A DNA stretch of 37,838 nt from a bacterium (GTDB lineage: Bacteria; Patescibacteriota; Minisyncoccia; Minisyncoccales; JANBVM01). This document shows positions 8,979-17,653 of this stretch, one piece after another; position 1 is the stretch's first letter, and every line of letters begins with the position of its first letter. The notes beneath the pieces were generated by a model. It searched no databases, was not told where the DNA came from, and saw only the letters and a program-made list of their open reading frames with translations. The position numbers were made by a program, and so were the translations under genes. Location of the stretch: NCBI GenBank assembly GCA_030588745.1, contig JAUUXB010000006.1, positions 1 through 37,838 on the forward strand. Reading direction: 5' to 3'.

Positions 8979-9669
8979 GTTTCAAAACATTACAAAAATC
9001 TATCCTTCCCATGCACCTGGTTTTAAACCCACAATAGCTTTGGCTGATGTATCATTTGAAGTAAAAGCAAAGGATTTTGTTTCAATTGTAGGAAAATCAG
9101 GAGCTGGAAAAACAACACTACTCAAACTTCTTTTGGCTGAAGAAAAACCAACAAAAGGAACAGTGCTTTTTAAAAAACAGGATGTTCACAGCATAGAACC
9201 AGAAGAACTGCCTTATTTAAGAAGAAAAATAGGCGCAGTATTTCAGGATTATAAGTTGTTATCTTCAAAAACCACTTATGAAAATGTTGCCTATATTATG
9301 GAAGTTATTGGTGCTTCAGACAAAGAAATTAAAAAAGCTGTACCAATAATTTTGGAAATAGTTGGTCTAGGGGACAGGGCTAATAATTTTCCTGCCCAGC
9401 TTTCAGGAGGAGAACGCCAGAGAGCAGCTATTGCCAGAGCTTTGACTCACAGACCTGAAGTGATTTTAGCTGATGAGCCAACTGGAAATCTAGACCCATA
9501 TCATACCTTAGATATTATAGAACTGCTGCTTAAGATAAACAGGATGGGAACCACTGTTATTTTATCCACCCATGATAAAGCAACAATCAATAAGCTTGGC
9601 AAAAGAGTGATTACTTTAGAAAATGGTAAAGTAGTAAGAGATGAAAAAAAAGGAAGATTCATACTTTAA
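8971..9669 (+). CDS. ftsE: Cell division ATP-binding protein FtsE
   Basis: Walker A GKSGAGKTT, LSGGERQRAAIARAL, ILADEPTGNLD; upstream of FtsX. Confidence 0.92.
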   Translation: MIKFQNITKIYPSHAPGFKPTIALADVSFEVKAKDFVSIVGKSGAGKTTLLKLLLAEEKPTKGTVLFKKQDVHSIEPEELPYLRRKIGAVFQDYKLLSSKTTYENVAYIMEVIGASDKEIKKAVPIILEIVGLGDRANNFPAQLSGGERQRAAIARALTHRPEVILADEPTGNLDPYHTLDIIELLLKINRMGTTVILSTHDKATINKLGKRVITLENGKVVRDEKKGRFIL

Positions 9670-9683
9670 TAATTATTAGATAT

Positions 9684-10589
9684 ATGCTTATAATTAAAAG
9701 AATATTTCGTTCGGGCTGGCAGATTTTTTCCCGGGATAAAGAGGTTTCTTTAGCCATAGTTTTTATTTTGTTTTTAACAATTTGTTTGGTGAGTTCACTT
9801 TTTCTTTTTATAAATCTAACAAACTTTATTATTACAAGTACCCAGGAAAAGATTGATATCTCAGTTTATTTTAAACAGGAGACAGATGAAGATGACATAT
9901 TAGGCATTGGAAAAGAAATATCCAAGTTTCCTGAAGTAAAAGAAGTTGAGTACGTATCTCCTGACCAGGCACTAGTAGAATTTATTGAAAGACATGAAAA
10001 AGACCCTACTTTAATAGAATCAGTTGAGGAAATTGGAAGAAATCCTTTTTTAGCTTCTTTAAGTATCAGGGCCTGGGAATTAAGCCAGTATGGCGCAGTA
10101 TCTAGTTTTTTGGAAACAGCTGATTTTGGTGACCTTATTGAAAAGATTGATTTTTATGAGCGCAAATCAGTTATTGACAAAATTTCTTCTTTAAGCTCTT
10201 CAGTCACTAAAATAGGAGTTTTTGTTTCTGTGGCTTTAATAATCACTGCGGTTTTAATTGCTTTCAATACTATTAGGTTGTCAATTTATAATTCTAGCCA
10301 GGAAATAAAGATTCAGCGATTGGTTGGTGCTTCTAACTGGTCAATTAAGGGTCCATTCTTGGTTCAGGGAGCCATTTCTGGTGTAGTTGCTACTTCAATT
10401 TGCTTTTTGCTTTTTGCTTTGTTAAGCTGGTCTCTGAATTCTAATCTGGAAAGCTTTTTGTACGGATTTAACTTATTCTCAGTGTTTAGAAATAATTTCT
10501 GGGTTTTACTCTTTTTACAGCTTCTTACTGGAGTAAGCTTAGGAACGCTCTCAAGCAGTATAGCAATCAAACGTTATTTGAAAGTTTAA
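9684..10589 (+). CDS. ftsX: Cell division protein FtsX
   Basis: Four-TM FtsX architecture, SVYFKQETDEDDI, YVSPDQALVEF, EIKIQRLVGASNWSIKGPFLVQGAISG. Confidence 0.9.
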   Translation: MLIIKRIFRSGWQIFSRDKEVSLAIVFILFLTICLVSSLFLFINLTNFIITSTQEKIDISVYFKQETDEDDILGIGKEISKFPEVKEVEYVSPDQALVEFIERHEKDPTLIESVEEIGRNPFLASLSIRAWELSQYGAVSSFLETADFGDLIEKIDFYERKSVIDKISSLSSSVTKIGVFVSVALIITAVLIAFNTIRLSIYNSSQEIKIQRLVGASNWSIKGPFLVQGAISGVVATSICFLLFALLSWSLNSNLESFLYGFNLFSVFRNNFWVLLFLQLLTGVSLGTLSSSIAIKRYLKV

Positions 10590-10592
10590 TAT

Positions 10593-10664
10593 TGGAGAGT
10601 AGTCGAACGGTAAGACGTCACGCTCTGGACGTGAAAATTCCAGGTTCGAATCCTGGCTCTCCAA
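10593..10664 (+). tRNA. tRNA-Gln (anticodon CTG), no encoded CCA
   Basis: Acceptor TGGAGAG/CTCTCCA; anticodon stem-loop TCACG-CTCTGGA-CGTGA; T arm CCAGG-TTCGAAT-CCTGG. Confidence 0.92.
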
Positions 10665-10670
10665 CAAATC

Positions 10671-10694
10671 AAACCGCTCTCTCAGCGGTTTTTT
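10671..10694 (+). terminator. Rho-independent terminator
   Basis: ACCGCT-CTCTC-AGCGGT followed by T6. Confidence 0.8.
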
Positions 10695-10702
10695 GATAGA
10701 AT
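10694..10702 (+). promoter_or_regulatory. Extended -10 promoter abutting the terminator
   Basis: TGATAGAAT (TGn + TAGAAT) begins in the terminator T-tract; no -35 consensus. Confidence 0.45.
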
Positions 10703-10794
10703 GACGCTGAATCATTAGATGAGTTTTTACAGAGGATTCAGAAAGGGGTTGAGGATTTACGGTTGCTTTCTGAGACAAAAAACCTTCTTGTAGT

Positions 10795-10823
10795 TTGACC
10801 ATTTATAATGAAAATCTTATACT
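10795..10823 (+). promoter_or_regulatory. ftsZ promoter, predicted leaderless
   Basis: TTGACC (10795-10800), 17 nt, TATACT (10818-10823); ATG at 10830 lies 7 nt beyond the -10. Confidence 0.75.
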
Positions 10824-10829
10824 AAAACA

Positions 10830-12242
10830 ATGAGAAGAAGAAAAAAAACAAAAATGACTCAGCGTAGAAAAACTATCTCAAGAAGGAAAAGGGGAAGACC
10901 CAAAAAAAGGGGGAGACCTAGAAAAATAGGTATACTTAGAAAAAGAGGAAGACCAAGAAGAAGAGGAAGGCCCAGAAAAACTAAACTGGAGAAAGGCCAA
11001 GAGCAAATCAAAAAAATCAAGATCAGATTGATCGGTATTGGTGGAGGAGGGGGCTCAATAGTTTCTGAAATTGCTCAAAGAATAAAAGGAGCTTCTTTTT
11101 ATGCAGCTAACACAGATGTTAAGGCCTTAGGTGCTTTGTCAAAAAAAGTTAAAAAGTTTCAGTTTGGCGAAGCTTTAACTGGTGGTTTGGGAACTGGTAT
11201 GAATCCTGATATAGGAAAGGAAGCTGCCCGAAATGAAAAAGACAGGATTAAAGAAATATTAAAAGGCCAGGATTTTATTATCTTAGTGTCTTGTTTAGGT
11301 GGGGGTTTGGGTTCTGGTGCAGCTCCGATTTTTGCCCGCCTTTCAAAAAATTTGAATAATCTAACTTATGGTATTTTTACCCTGCCTTTTAATTTTGAAG
11401 GAGAAAAGAAAATGCAGACAGCAAAGAGGTCTTTAGAAAGCTTAAAAGCAGAATTAAATGCTTTTTCTATTATCCCCAATGAAAGAATCTTTCAGATTGT
11501 TGATAGAAGTGCACCACTTAAAAAAGCTCTCTCAGCCATTAACAGAAATCTATCAAACAGTATTCAGGGATTAATTGAAATAATTTACAAGCCAGGAATA
11601 ATTAACATTGATTTTGCTGATTTAAAAACTATTTTTGAGAGTAAAGGAAAGCTAGCTTATTTAAACACAATAGAGCTTTCAAAAAATGATGATAAGGATG
11701 CGCTTGATAAAATAATCAGTTATCCTCTTTATCCCTATAATCTTCAGGGAGCCAAAGGTGTGTTGTTTAATATTTCAGGGCAACGTGATCTTTCTCTGCT
11801 TCAGGTTAATCAGATCTCTGAAACCATTTTTAAACTGGCAAGTAAAGAAGCCAAGATTATTTTTGGTATTTCCAAAAACAGCAAGGGTTCAAAAATAAAA
11901 ATAAATTTACTTGGTACTGGCTGTAATGGAAGGGATATTCTTGAAAGGACAAAGCCCAGTATTATGGCTAAGTCAAAGGTTAAAGAAATGACTAAGCCAA
12001 AGGCAAAGAAAACAAAACAAGTTAAGAAAATTAAGGTTAAGGTTAAAGTTAAAAAAACAAAATCTTTGAACCAACAAACTTCATCCTTAGCAATCCAGCC
12101 AGTTAAACAAAAGAGCATTAAAATACGGAAAAATGCTCTTCAGATAAAAAAAGAAATGGAAAAAGAGGAGGCAGAGATAGTTTCAAAAGAGAAGTTGTGG
12201 GAAACACCAGCTTTTTTAAGGAGAAAAACATCACAAGACTAA
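10830..12242 (+). CDS. ftsZ: FtsZ with N-terminal AT-hook array and C-terminal conserved peptide
   Basis: Four RGRP cores; GIGGGGGS T1 loop, NTDVKAL, TGGLGTGMNPDIG, GGGLGSGAAP, IPNERIF, GIINIDFADLKTIF T7 loop; C-terminal ETPAFLRRK. Confidence 0.88.
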   Translation: MRRRKKTKMTQRRKTISRRKRGRPKKRGRPRKIGILRKRGRPRRRGRPRKTKLEKGQEQIKKIKIRLIGIGGGGGSIVSEIAQRIKGASFYAANTDVKALGALSKKVKKFQFGEALTGGLGTGMNPDIGKEAARNEKDRIKEILKGQDFIILVSCLGGGLGSGAAPIFARLSKNLNNLTYGIFTLPFNFEGEKKMQTAKRSLESLKAELNAFSIIPNERIFQIVDRSAPLKKALSAINRNLSNSIQGLIEIIYKPGIINIDFADLKTIFESKGKLAYLNTIELSKNDDKDALDKIISYPLYPYNLQGAKGVLFNISGQRDLSLLQVNQISETIFKLASKEAKIIFGISKNSKGSKIKINLLGTGCNGRDILERTKPSIMAKSKVKEMTKPKAKKTKQVKKIKVKVKVKKTKSLNQQTSSLAIQPVKQKSIKIRKNALQIKKEMEKEEAEIVSKEKLWETPAFLRRKTSQD

Positions 12243-12255
12243 TAATTTATTAGCT

Positions 12256-13179
12256 ATGTACGATTTAATCATAATTGGCGGAGGTCCAGCTGGCATTACA
12301 GCAGGCATTTACGCAGCAAGGCAGAAAATTAAAACATTGCTTATTACTAAAAATTTTGGAGGGCAGATTATAAAAAAAGCTGTAGCTATTGAGAATTATC
12401 CTGGATTTGAAGAAATCTCAGGGTTTGATTTGATTAAAAAATTTGAAAATCATTTAAGAAAATTCAAAGAGCATATTGAAATTAAAATAGAAGAAATAAT
12501 AAAAGTTGAAAAGCAGGATAATGTTTTTTTAGTTTATACAAAGAATAATATTAAATTCAAATCAAAAACTGTTATTATTGCCACAGGAGCTGGTCCCAGA
12601 GCTTTAGATATTCCGGGCGAAAAAGAATTTATAGGTAAAGGTGTTAGTTTTTGTGCAGTTTGTGATGGTGCAATATTTTCTGGCAAGGATGTAGCTGTTA
12701 TTGGAGGAGGTAATTCTGGTTTTGAAACAGCTCTTTTTTTAAGTAATATTGCCAACAAAATATATATTCTAGAGTATGGTTCTCAGCCAAAAGCTGATAA
12801 AGAAAACCAGGAAATAATTAAAAAAAGTAAAAAAACTGAGATTATTGCTAATGCCCATTTAAAGGAGATTAAAGGCGATAAGTTTGTTCATTCTTTAGTT
12901 TATGAAGACAGAGTCAGTAAAAAAGAAAAAACATTAAAAATTGAAGGAGTATTTGTCGAAATAGGTTTGCTTCCAGCAGGTTCAATTGTTAAAGATTTGG
13001 TTGATTTTAATGATAAGAATGAAATAAAAATCAAATCAGAAAATTGTGAAACAAAAACACCTGGTCTTTTTGCTGCTGGTGATGTTAATGAAGGTAAATA
13101 CAAACAAATTGTTGTCAGTTGCGGTGAAGGAACAAAAGCACTTTTAGCCGCTTTTGATTATTTGAAAAAATATAATTAA
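12256..13179 (+). CDS. trxB: Thioredoxin reductase
   Basis: GGGPAGITAGIYAAR, CAVCDG, GGGNSGFETALFL, GLFAAGDV. Confidence 0.9.
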   Translation: MYDLIIIGGGPAGITAGIYAARQKIKTLLITKNFGGQIIKKAVAIENYPGFEEISGFDLIKKFENHLRKFKEHIEIKIEEIIKVEKQDNVFLVYTKNNIKFKSKTVIIATGAGPRALDIPGEKEFIGKGVSFCAVCDGAIFSGKDVAVIGGGNSGFETALFLSNIANKIYILEYGSQPKADKENQEIIKKSKKTEIIANAHLKEIKGDKFVHSLVYEDRVSKKEKTLKIEGVFVEIGLLPAGSIVKDLVDFNDKNEIKIKSENCETKTPGLFAAGDVNEGKYKQIVVSCGEGTKALLAAFDYLKKYN

Positions 13180-13199
13180 GAAATAACAAACATCAGAGC

Positions 13200-14456
13200 A
13201 TGAGAAGCTCTAAAATCAAAAAAGTTAAAGCCAGAGAAATCTTGGATTCTCGTGGAAATCCTACTGTTGAAGTTAGACTAGAAACCAATGATGGAGTTTT
13301 TGTCTCAAGCACTCCTTCTGGTGCTTCAACTGGAAAATATGAGGCAGTTGAGTTGAGAGATAAAGAAAAAAGGTATTTTGGGAAAGGAGTTTTAAAGGCA
13401 GTAAATAATGTTAATGAAATTATTGCTCCTAAAATCATTGGTAAAGATCCAAGCTCTCAAAAACAAATTGATGCTTTAATGATTAAACTGGATGGAACTG
13501 AAAACAAGTCTAATTTAGGTGCTAATGCAATTTACCCAGTATCTTTGGCGGTTTGCAGGGCAGGAGCAGGCTCTAAAAAAATAGAGCTTTTTAAATATAT
13601 TAATGAAATTGCAAAAAGAGTATATAGGTTAAAACTTAAAAATCCTGAGTTGCCAAACCCTTTATTTAATGTAATTAATGGCGGGGTTCATTCTGGGAGC
13701 CAGTTAGATGTTCAGGAATTTATGCTTGTTATTAATGCTGAATCCTTTTCAAAAAAACTACAGATATGTTCTGAGATTTATCACCAACTTAAAAATGTTC
13801 TTTTGAAAAAATATGGCAAGTTGGCAACTAATATAGGTGATGAAGGGGGCTTTGCACCTCCTTTTGTTGCCCCAGAACAAGCTTTGGAGTTTATTTTTAA
13901 ATCAGCAAGAGATTTAGGTTATGAGAACATAACAAAAGTTATTTTAGACGTTGCTTCATCTCAGTTTTTTGACAATGGAAAGTATAAAATGAAGATAGGT
14001 GTTTTCACCAGAGATGGACTCCTAAGATATTATTCAGATTTATTGAAAAAATATCCAATTTTGGGTTTAGAGGATCCTTTTTCAGAAGATGACTGGGAGG
14101 GATTTGAACAAATTACTAAAAAGTTTGACAAGAAAATCCTCATTATAGGAGATGATTTATTGGTGACAAATCCAGAAAGAATAAAAGAAGCAAAAAAAAG
14201 AAAAGCTGTGAATGGTATGATTTTAAAGATTAATCAAATCGGAACAGTTTCTGAAGCGTTTCAGGCAGCCAAGCTGGCAAAAGATTTTAATTTCAAAATC
14301 ATAGTTTCTCACAGGTCAGGAGAAACAGACGATGATTTTATTGCTGATTTTGCTGTGGGTATTGGGGCTGACTTTATTAAGGCAGGCGCTCCTGTCAGAG
14401 AGGAAAGAGTGGCAAAATACAATAGATTACTAAAAATAGAACAAGGTTTGAAATGA
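13200..14456 (+). CDS. eno: Enolase
   Basis: AREILDSRGNPTVEVRL, GDEGGFAP, LGLEDPFSEDDWEGF, IVSHRSGETDD. Confidence 0.95.
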   Translation: MRSSKIKKVKAREILDSRGNPTVEVRLETNDGVFVSSTPSGASTGKYEAVELRDKEKRYFGKGVLKAVNNVNEIIAPKIIGKDPSSQKQIDALMIKLDGTENKSNLGANAIYPVSLAVCRAGAGSKKIELFKYINEIAKRVYRLKLKNPELPNPLFNVINGGVHSGSQLDVQEFMLVINAESFSKKLQICSEIYHQLKNVLLKKYGKLATNIGDEGGFAPPFVAPEQALEFIFKSARDLGYENITKVILDVASSQFFDNGKYKMKIGVFTRDGLLRYYSDLLKKYPILGLEDPFSEDDWEGFEQITKKFDKKILIIGDDLLVTNPERIKEAKKRKAVNGMILKINQIGTVSEAFQAAKLAKDFNFKIIVSHRSGETDDDFIADFAVGIGADFIKAGAPVREERVAKYNRLLKIEQGLK

Positions 14457-15700
14457 AAATCGCTTTAATTATTATTGACGGTTTAGGAGACAGTCCTATT
14501 GACGAATTAGACAAAAAAACTCCTCTTGAAGCTGCCATTACTCCTAATTTAGACGCTTTAGCTTCAAATGGGGCTTGCGGATTAATTGAGCCTTTTTATT
14601 TTTCCTGGCAAAAATATCCCCGTTCAGACAGTGCTCATTTAGCTTTATTTGGTTACAATCCAGCAGTTTATTATTTGGGCAGAGGTGTTTATGAAGCAGT
14701 TGGTGAAGGTATGAAAATGGAGGAAGGAAACATAGCTTTAAGAGCAAACTTTGGCACTGTTGATAAGAATCTTAAGATTATTGATAGAAGAGCAGGAAGA
14801 ATTGATAATACAAAGTCTTTGGTCAAATCGCTGGCTGGTGTAGAAATTGATAATGTTAAGTTTAAAATAACTGCTTCTTTAGGACACAGGGCAGTTCTGT
14901 TTTTAAAAGGAAAAAATCTTTCTGAAAAAATTGGCGGAGGAGATATTAAAAAAACAGGAATAAGAGTTAAAAAGATTGTTGCTTTGGAAAAATCAAAACA
15001 AGCTGAATTTACAGCAGATGTTTTAAATAAGTTTTTAGAAAAAGCTCACAGAATTCTAGAAAATCATCCTTTAAACAAAAAAAGAAAAAAACAGGGTTTA
15101 TTACCTGCCAATTATTTACTGGTAAGAGGTGCAGGTAAGTTTAAAGAAACCCCTGGCTTTAATAAAAAGCACAATCTTAAAGCAGCTTGCATTGCTGCTG
15201 GTCATGTTTACAGAGGAGTAGCTAAAGTTTTGGGCATGGATTTGATTAATGTTAAAGGGGCTACTGGGAATATTAATACAAACTTAAAAGGGAAAATCCT
15301 TAGTGTTAAAAGAAATTTAAAAAAGTATGATTTTATTTTTTGTCACATAAAAGCAGCAGATATTTTATCAGAAGATGGTGATTATCTGGGTAAAAAAAAG
15401 TTTATTGAAAAAGTTGACAAGAATATGAAGTTCTTGATAGGCCTTAAAAACACCTTAATTGTTGTAACTGCTGACCACTCAACTTGTTGTAAGCTTAAAA
15501 GACACTGCAGGTCATTGGTCCCTGTTTTGATTTATGAATCATGCATTAAGTATAGAGGGAATAAAATAAGTGAGTTTTCGGAAAAAGCTTGCAGGAAGGG
15601 TAGACTTGGTAAATTTAAACAAACCGATTTAATGTCAAGGATTCTGAAACTAAAGAAAAAATATGAACAGGGTAAAAAGATAAGACAGAAAGATATTTGA
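14453..15700 (+). CDS. apgM: 2,3-bisphosphoglycerate-independent phosphoglycerate mutase, archaeal type
   Basis: IIDGLGDSPI, TPNLDALASNGACGLIEP, PRSDSAHLALFGYNP, ADHST; downstream of enolase. Confidence 0.87.
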   Translation: MKIALIIIDGLGDSPIDELDKKTPLEAAITPNLDALASNGACGLIEPFYFSWQKYPRSDSAHLALFGYNPAVYYLGRGVYEAVGEGMKMEEGNIALRANFGTVDKNLKIIDRRAGRIDNTKSLVKSLAGVEIDNVKFKITASLGHRAVLFLKGKNLSEKIGGGDIKKTGIRVKKIVALEKSKQAEFTADVLNKFLEKAHRILENHPLNKKRKKQGLLPANYLLVRGAGKFKETPGFNKKHNLKAACIAAGHVYRGVAKVLGMDLINVKGATGNINTNLKGKILSVKRNLKKYDFIFCHIKAADILSEDGDYLGKKKFIEKVDKNMKFLIGLKNTLIVVTADHSTCCKLKRHCRSLVPVLIYESCIKYRGNKISEFSEKACRKGRLGKFKQTDLMSRILKLKKKYEQGKKIRQKDI

Positions 15701-15810
15701 ATTGGCGTTTATTATTAATCTTTGTTATGATAATGACTATTGAAAACAGTAAACCGACAAAAATTGTTTTTAAAATTAGAAATTATAATTATTAAATAAT
15801 AAATTAATAT

Positions 15811-15993
15811 ATGGTTAAAAAATTTAAAGTTAACAAAGATAAGTGTATTGGTTGTGGGGCTTGTATTTCAGCTTGCCTTAATGGAATGGAGTGGGATGAC
15901 GACGGGAAAGCAAAAGTTAAAAATCTAGAACAAGTGGAAGAATGCGGGGGAGAAACACTTTGTCCTTATAGTGCGATTGAGGAGCAAGAATAA
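15811..15993 (+). CDS. Single-cluster [4Fe-4S] ferredoxin
   Basis: CIGCGACISAC plus distal CP (TLCPYSAI); 60 aa. Confidence 0.85.
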   Translation: MVKKFKVNKDKCIGCGACISACLNGMEWDDDGKAKVKNLEQVEECGGETLCPYSAIEEQE

Positions 15994-15999
15994 CATATA

Positions 16000-16029
16000 T
16001 TGACACATTGTCTTGGATTAATATATACT
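16000..16029 (+). promoter_or_regulatory. rrf2/isc operon promoter
   Basis: TTGACA (16000-16005), 18 nt, TATACT (16024-16029). Confidence 0.75.
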
Positions 16030-16054
16030 AAAACCGACAAATATCGTCGGTTTT
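16030..16054 (+). promoter_or_regulatory. Perfect inverted repeat, candidate Rrf2 operator
   Basis: AAAACCGAC-AAATATC-GTCGGTTTT; 9-nt arms directly after the -10. Confidence 0.55.
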
Positions 16055-16065
16055 GTAGTTTAAGT

Positions 16066-16476
16066 ATGAGAATTTCTAAAAAAACACAATACGGTTTAAG
16101 AGCAATGGTTTATTTAGCAAGCATTTTTGATGAAGGTGAAGTTTGTTGTTTAAGAGAAATCTCTAAAAAAGAAAATATTTCTTTTGATTATTTGGAAAAA
16201 ATAATTTCACGACTTGAAAAAAATAAATTACTTAAATCAAAAAGAGGGGTTAAGGGAGGATATTGCTTGTCTCGTTCACCTAATAAAATCAAAGTAGGGG
16301 AAATTATTAAAGTCCTTGAAGAAACAATGGCGCCTGTAAAATGTGTTTCAGTGGAAAAAAATTATCATTGTCCGCGGAAAAAAGTTTGTAAGACCATAAC
16401 TGTTTGGAAAAAAGTTCAGGATAATTTAATTTCTACTTTAAATTCAATAACATTAGCTGACTTAATTAATAAATAA
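16066..16476 (+). CDS. Rrf2-family (IscR-like) transcriptional regulator; start corrected from 16000
   Basis: MRISKKTQYGLRAMVYLAS is the family N-terminus; three Cys spaced C-x8-C-x5-C. The upstream ORF extension runs through the promoter and inverted repeat. Confidence 0.88.
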   Translation: MRISKKTQYGLRAMVYLASIFDEGEVCCLREISKKENISFDYLEKIISRLEKNKLLKSKRGVKGGYCLSRSPNKIKVGEIIKVLEETMAPVKCVSVEKNYHCPRKKVCKTITVWKKVQDNLISTLNSITLADLINK

Positions 16477-16487
16477 TTTAAACATTT

Positions 16488-17651
16488 ATGGTAAAAAAAA
16501 GAATCTATTTAGATTATGCGGCCACCACTCCAGTTGACAAGAGGGTGATTAAAGCAATGCTTCCTTTTTTTGACAAAAGATTTGGAAACACAATGTCGCT
16601 TCATAGTTTTGGCCAGGAAGCGAAATTGGCTTTAGAAAAATCAAGAGAACAAGTTGCTGATTTAATAAATGCCAAGCCAAATGAAATAATCTTTACAAGC
16701 TCTGCTACTGAGAGCAATAATTTGGCTTTGAAAGGCATTGCTTTTACTAATAGAAAAAAAGGAAACCACATTATTATCTCTTCAATTGAGCATCCTTGTA
16801 TTATAGAAGCCAGTAAATGGCTTGAGAAAAATGGATTTGAGATAAATAAATTAAGTATTGATAAAAATGGAATGGTTGATATTAAAGAAATTGAAAAGCT
16901 TATAAAAAAGGAAACAATTTTAGTTTCAGTAATGCATGCTAATAATGAAATAGGAACAATTCAGCCTGTAAAAGAAATTGGTGCAGTTTGTAAGAAAAAA
17001 GGAGTGTATTTTCATACTGATGCAACTCAGACCTTTGGCAAAATTCCAATTAATGTTAATGAAATGAATATTGATTTGTTAAGTGCCAGTGCTCATAAAT
17101 TATATGGACCTAAAGGTGTTGGTTGTTTGTTTGTAAGGGAAAAAGCCAGAATTGAACCTTTGTTTCATGGGGGAGGACATGAATCAGGATTAAGGAGCGC
17201 AACTGTTAATGTGGCTGGTATTGTTGGTTTTGCTAAAGCTGCTGAGCTTTGTAAAAAGGAAATGAAAAAAGAAGCAAAGAGACTCCAGAAATTAAGGGAT
17301 AAATTAATAAAAGGATTGTTAAAAAGTATAAAGAACAGCAAGCTCAATGGTCATTCTGTTAAAAGACTGCCTAATAATGCTAACCTTTCTTTTTTTTATG
17401 TAGAAGGAGAATCGCTGTTAATTCAGCTTGATTTAATGGGTGTTGCTGTATCAACTGGATCAGCCTGTTCTTCTGATAAATTAGAGCCAAGCCATGTTCT
17501 CTCAGCCATTAAACTTAAACCTTATCAGATTCACGGCTCTTTAAGATTCACTTTAGGAAGATGGACAAAAGAATCTGATATTGATTGTGTTTTAAAAGTT
17601 TTACCTGGCATTGTTAAAAAATTAAGAGAGATTTCACCATATAAGAAATAA
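16488..17651 (+). CDS. iscS: Cysteine desulfurase IscS/NifS family
   Basis: YLDYAATTPVD, HANNEIGTIQP, SASAHKLYGPKGVG, STGSACSS. Confidence 0.93.
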   Translation: MVKKRIYLDYAATTPVDKRVIKAMLPFFDKRFGNTMSLHSFGQEAKLALEKSREQVADLINAKPNEIIFTSSATESNNLALKGIAFTNRKKGNHIIISSIEHPCIIEASKWLEKNGFEINKLSIDKNGMVDIKEIEKLIKKETILVSVMHANNEIGTIQPVKEIGAVCKKKGVYFHTDATQTFGKIPINVNEMNIDLLSASAHKLYGPKGVGCLFVREKARIEPLFHGGGHESGLRSATVNVAGIVGFAKAAELCKKEMKKEAKRLQKLRDKLIKGLLKSIKNSKLNGHSVKRLPNNANLSFFYVEGESLLIQLDLMGVAVSTGSACSSDKLEPSHVLSAIKLKPYQIHGSLRFTLGRWTKESDIDCVLKVLPGIVKKLREISPYKK

Positions 17652-17653
17652 TT

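Noticed and set aside
10551-10802. 83-aa minus-strand ORF
   Set aside because: Runs antisense through tRNA-Gln and its terminator.
15730-15795. 22-aa ORF MIMTIENSKPTKIVFKIRNYNY upstream of the ferredoxin
   Set aside because: Very short, AT-rich and overlaps the candidate regulatory half-site; no support for coding.
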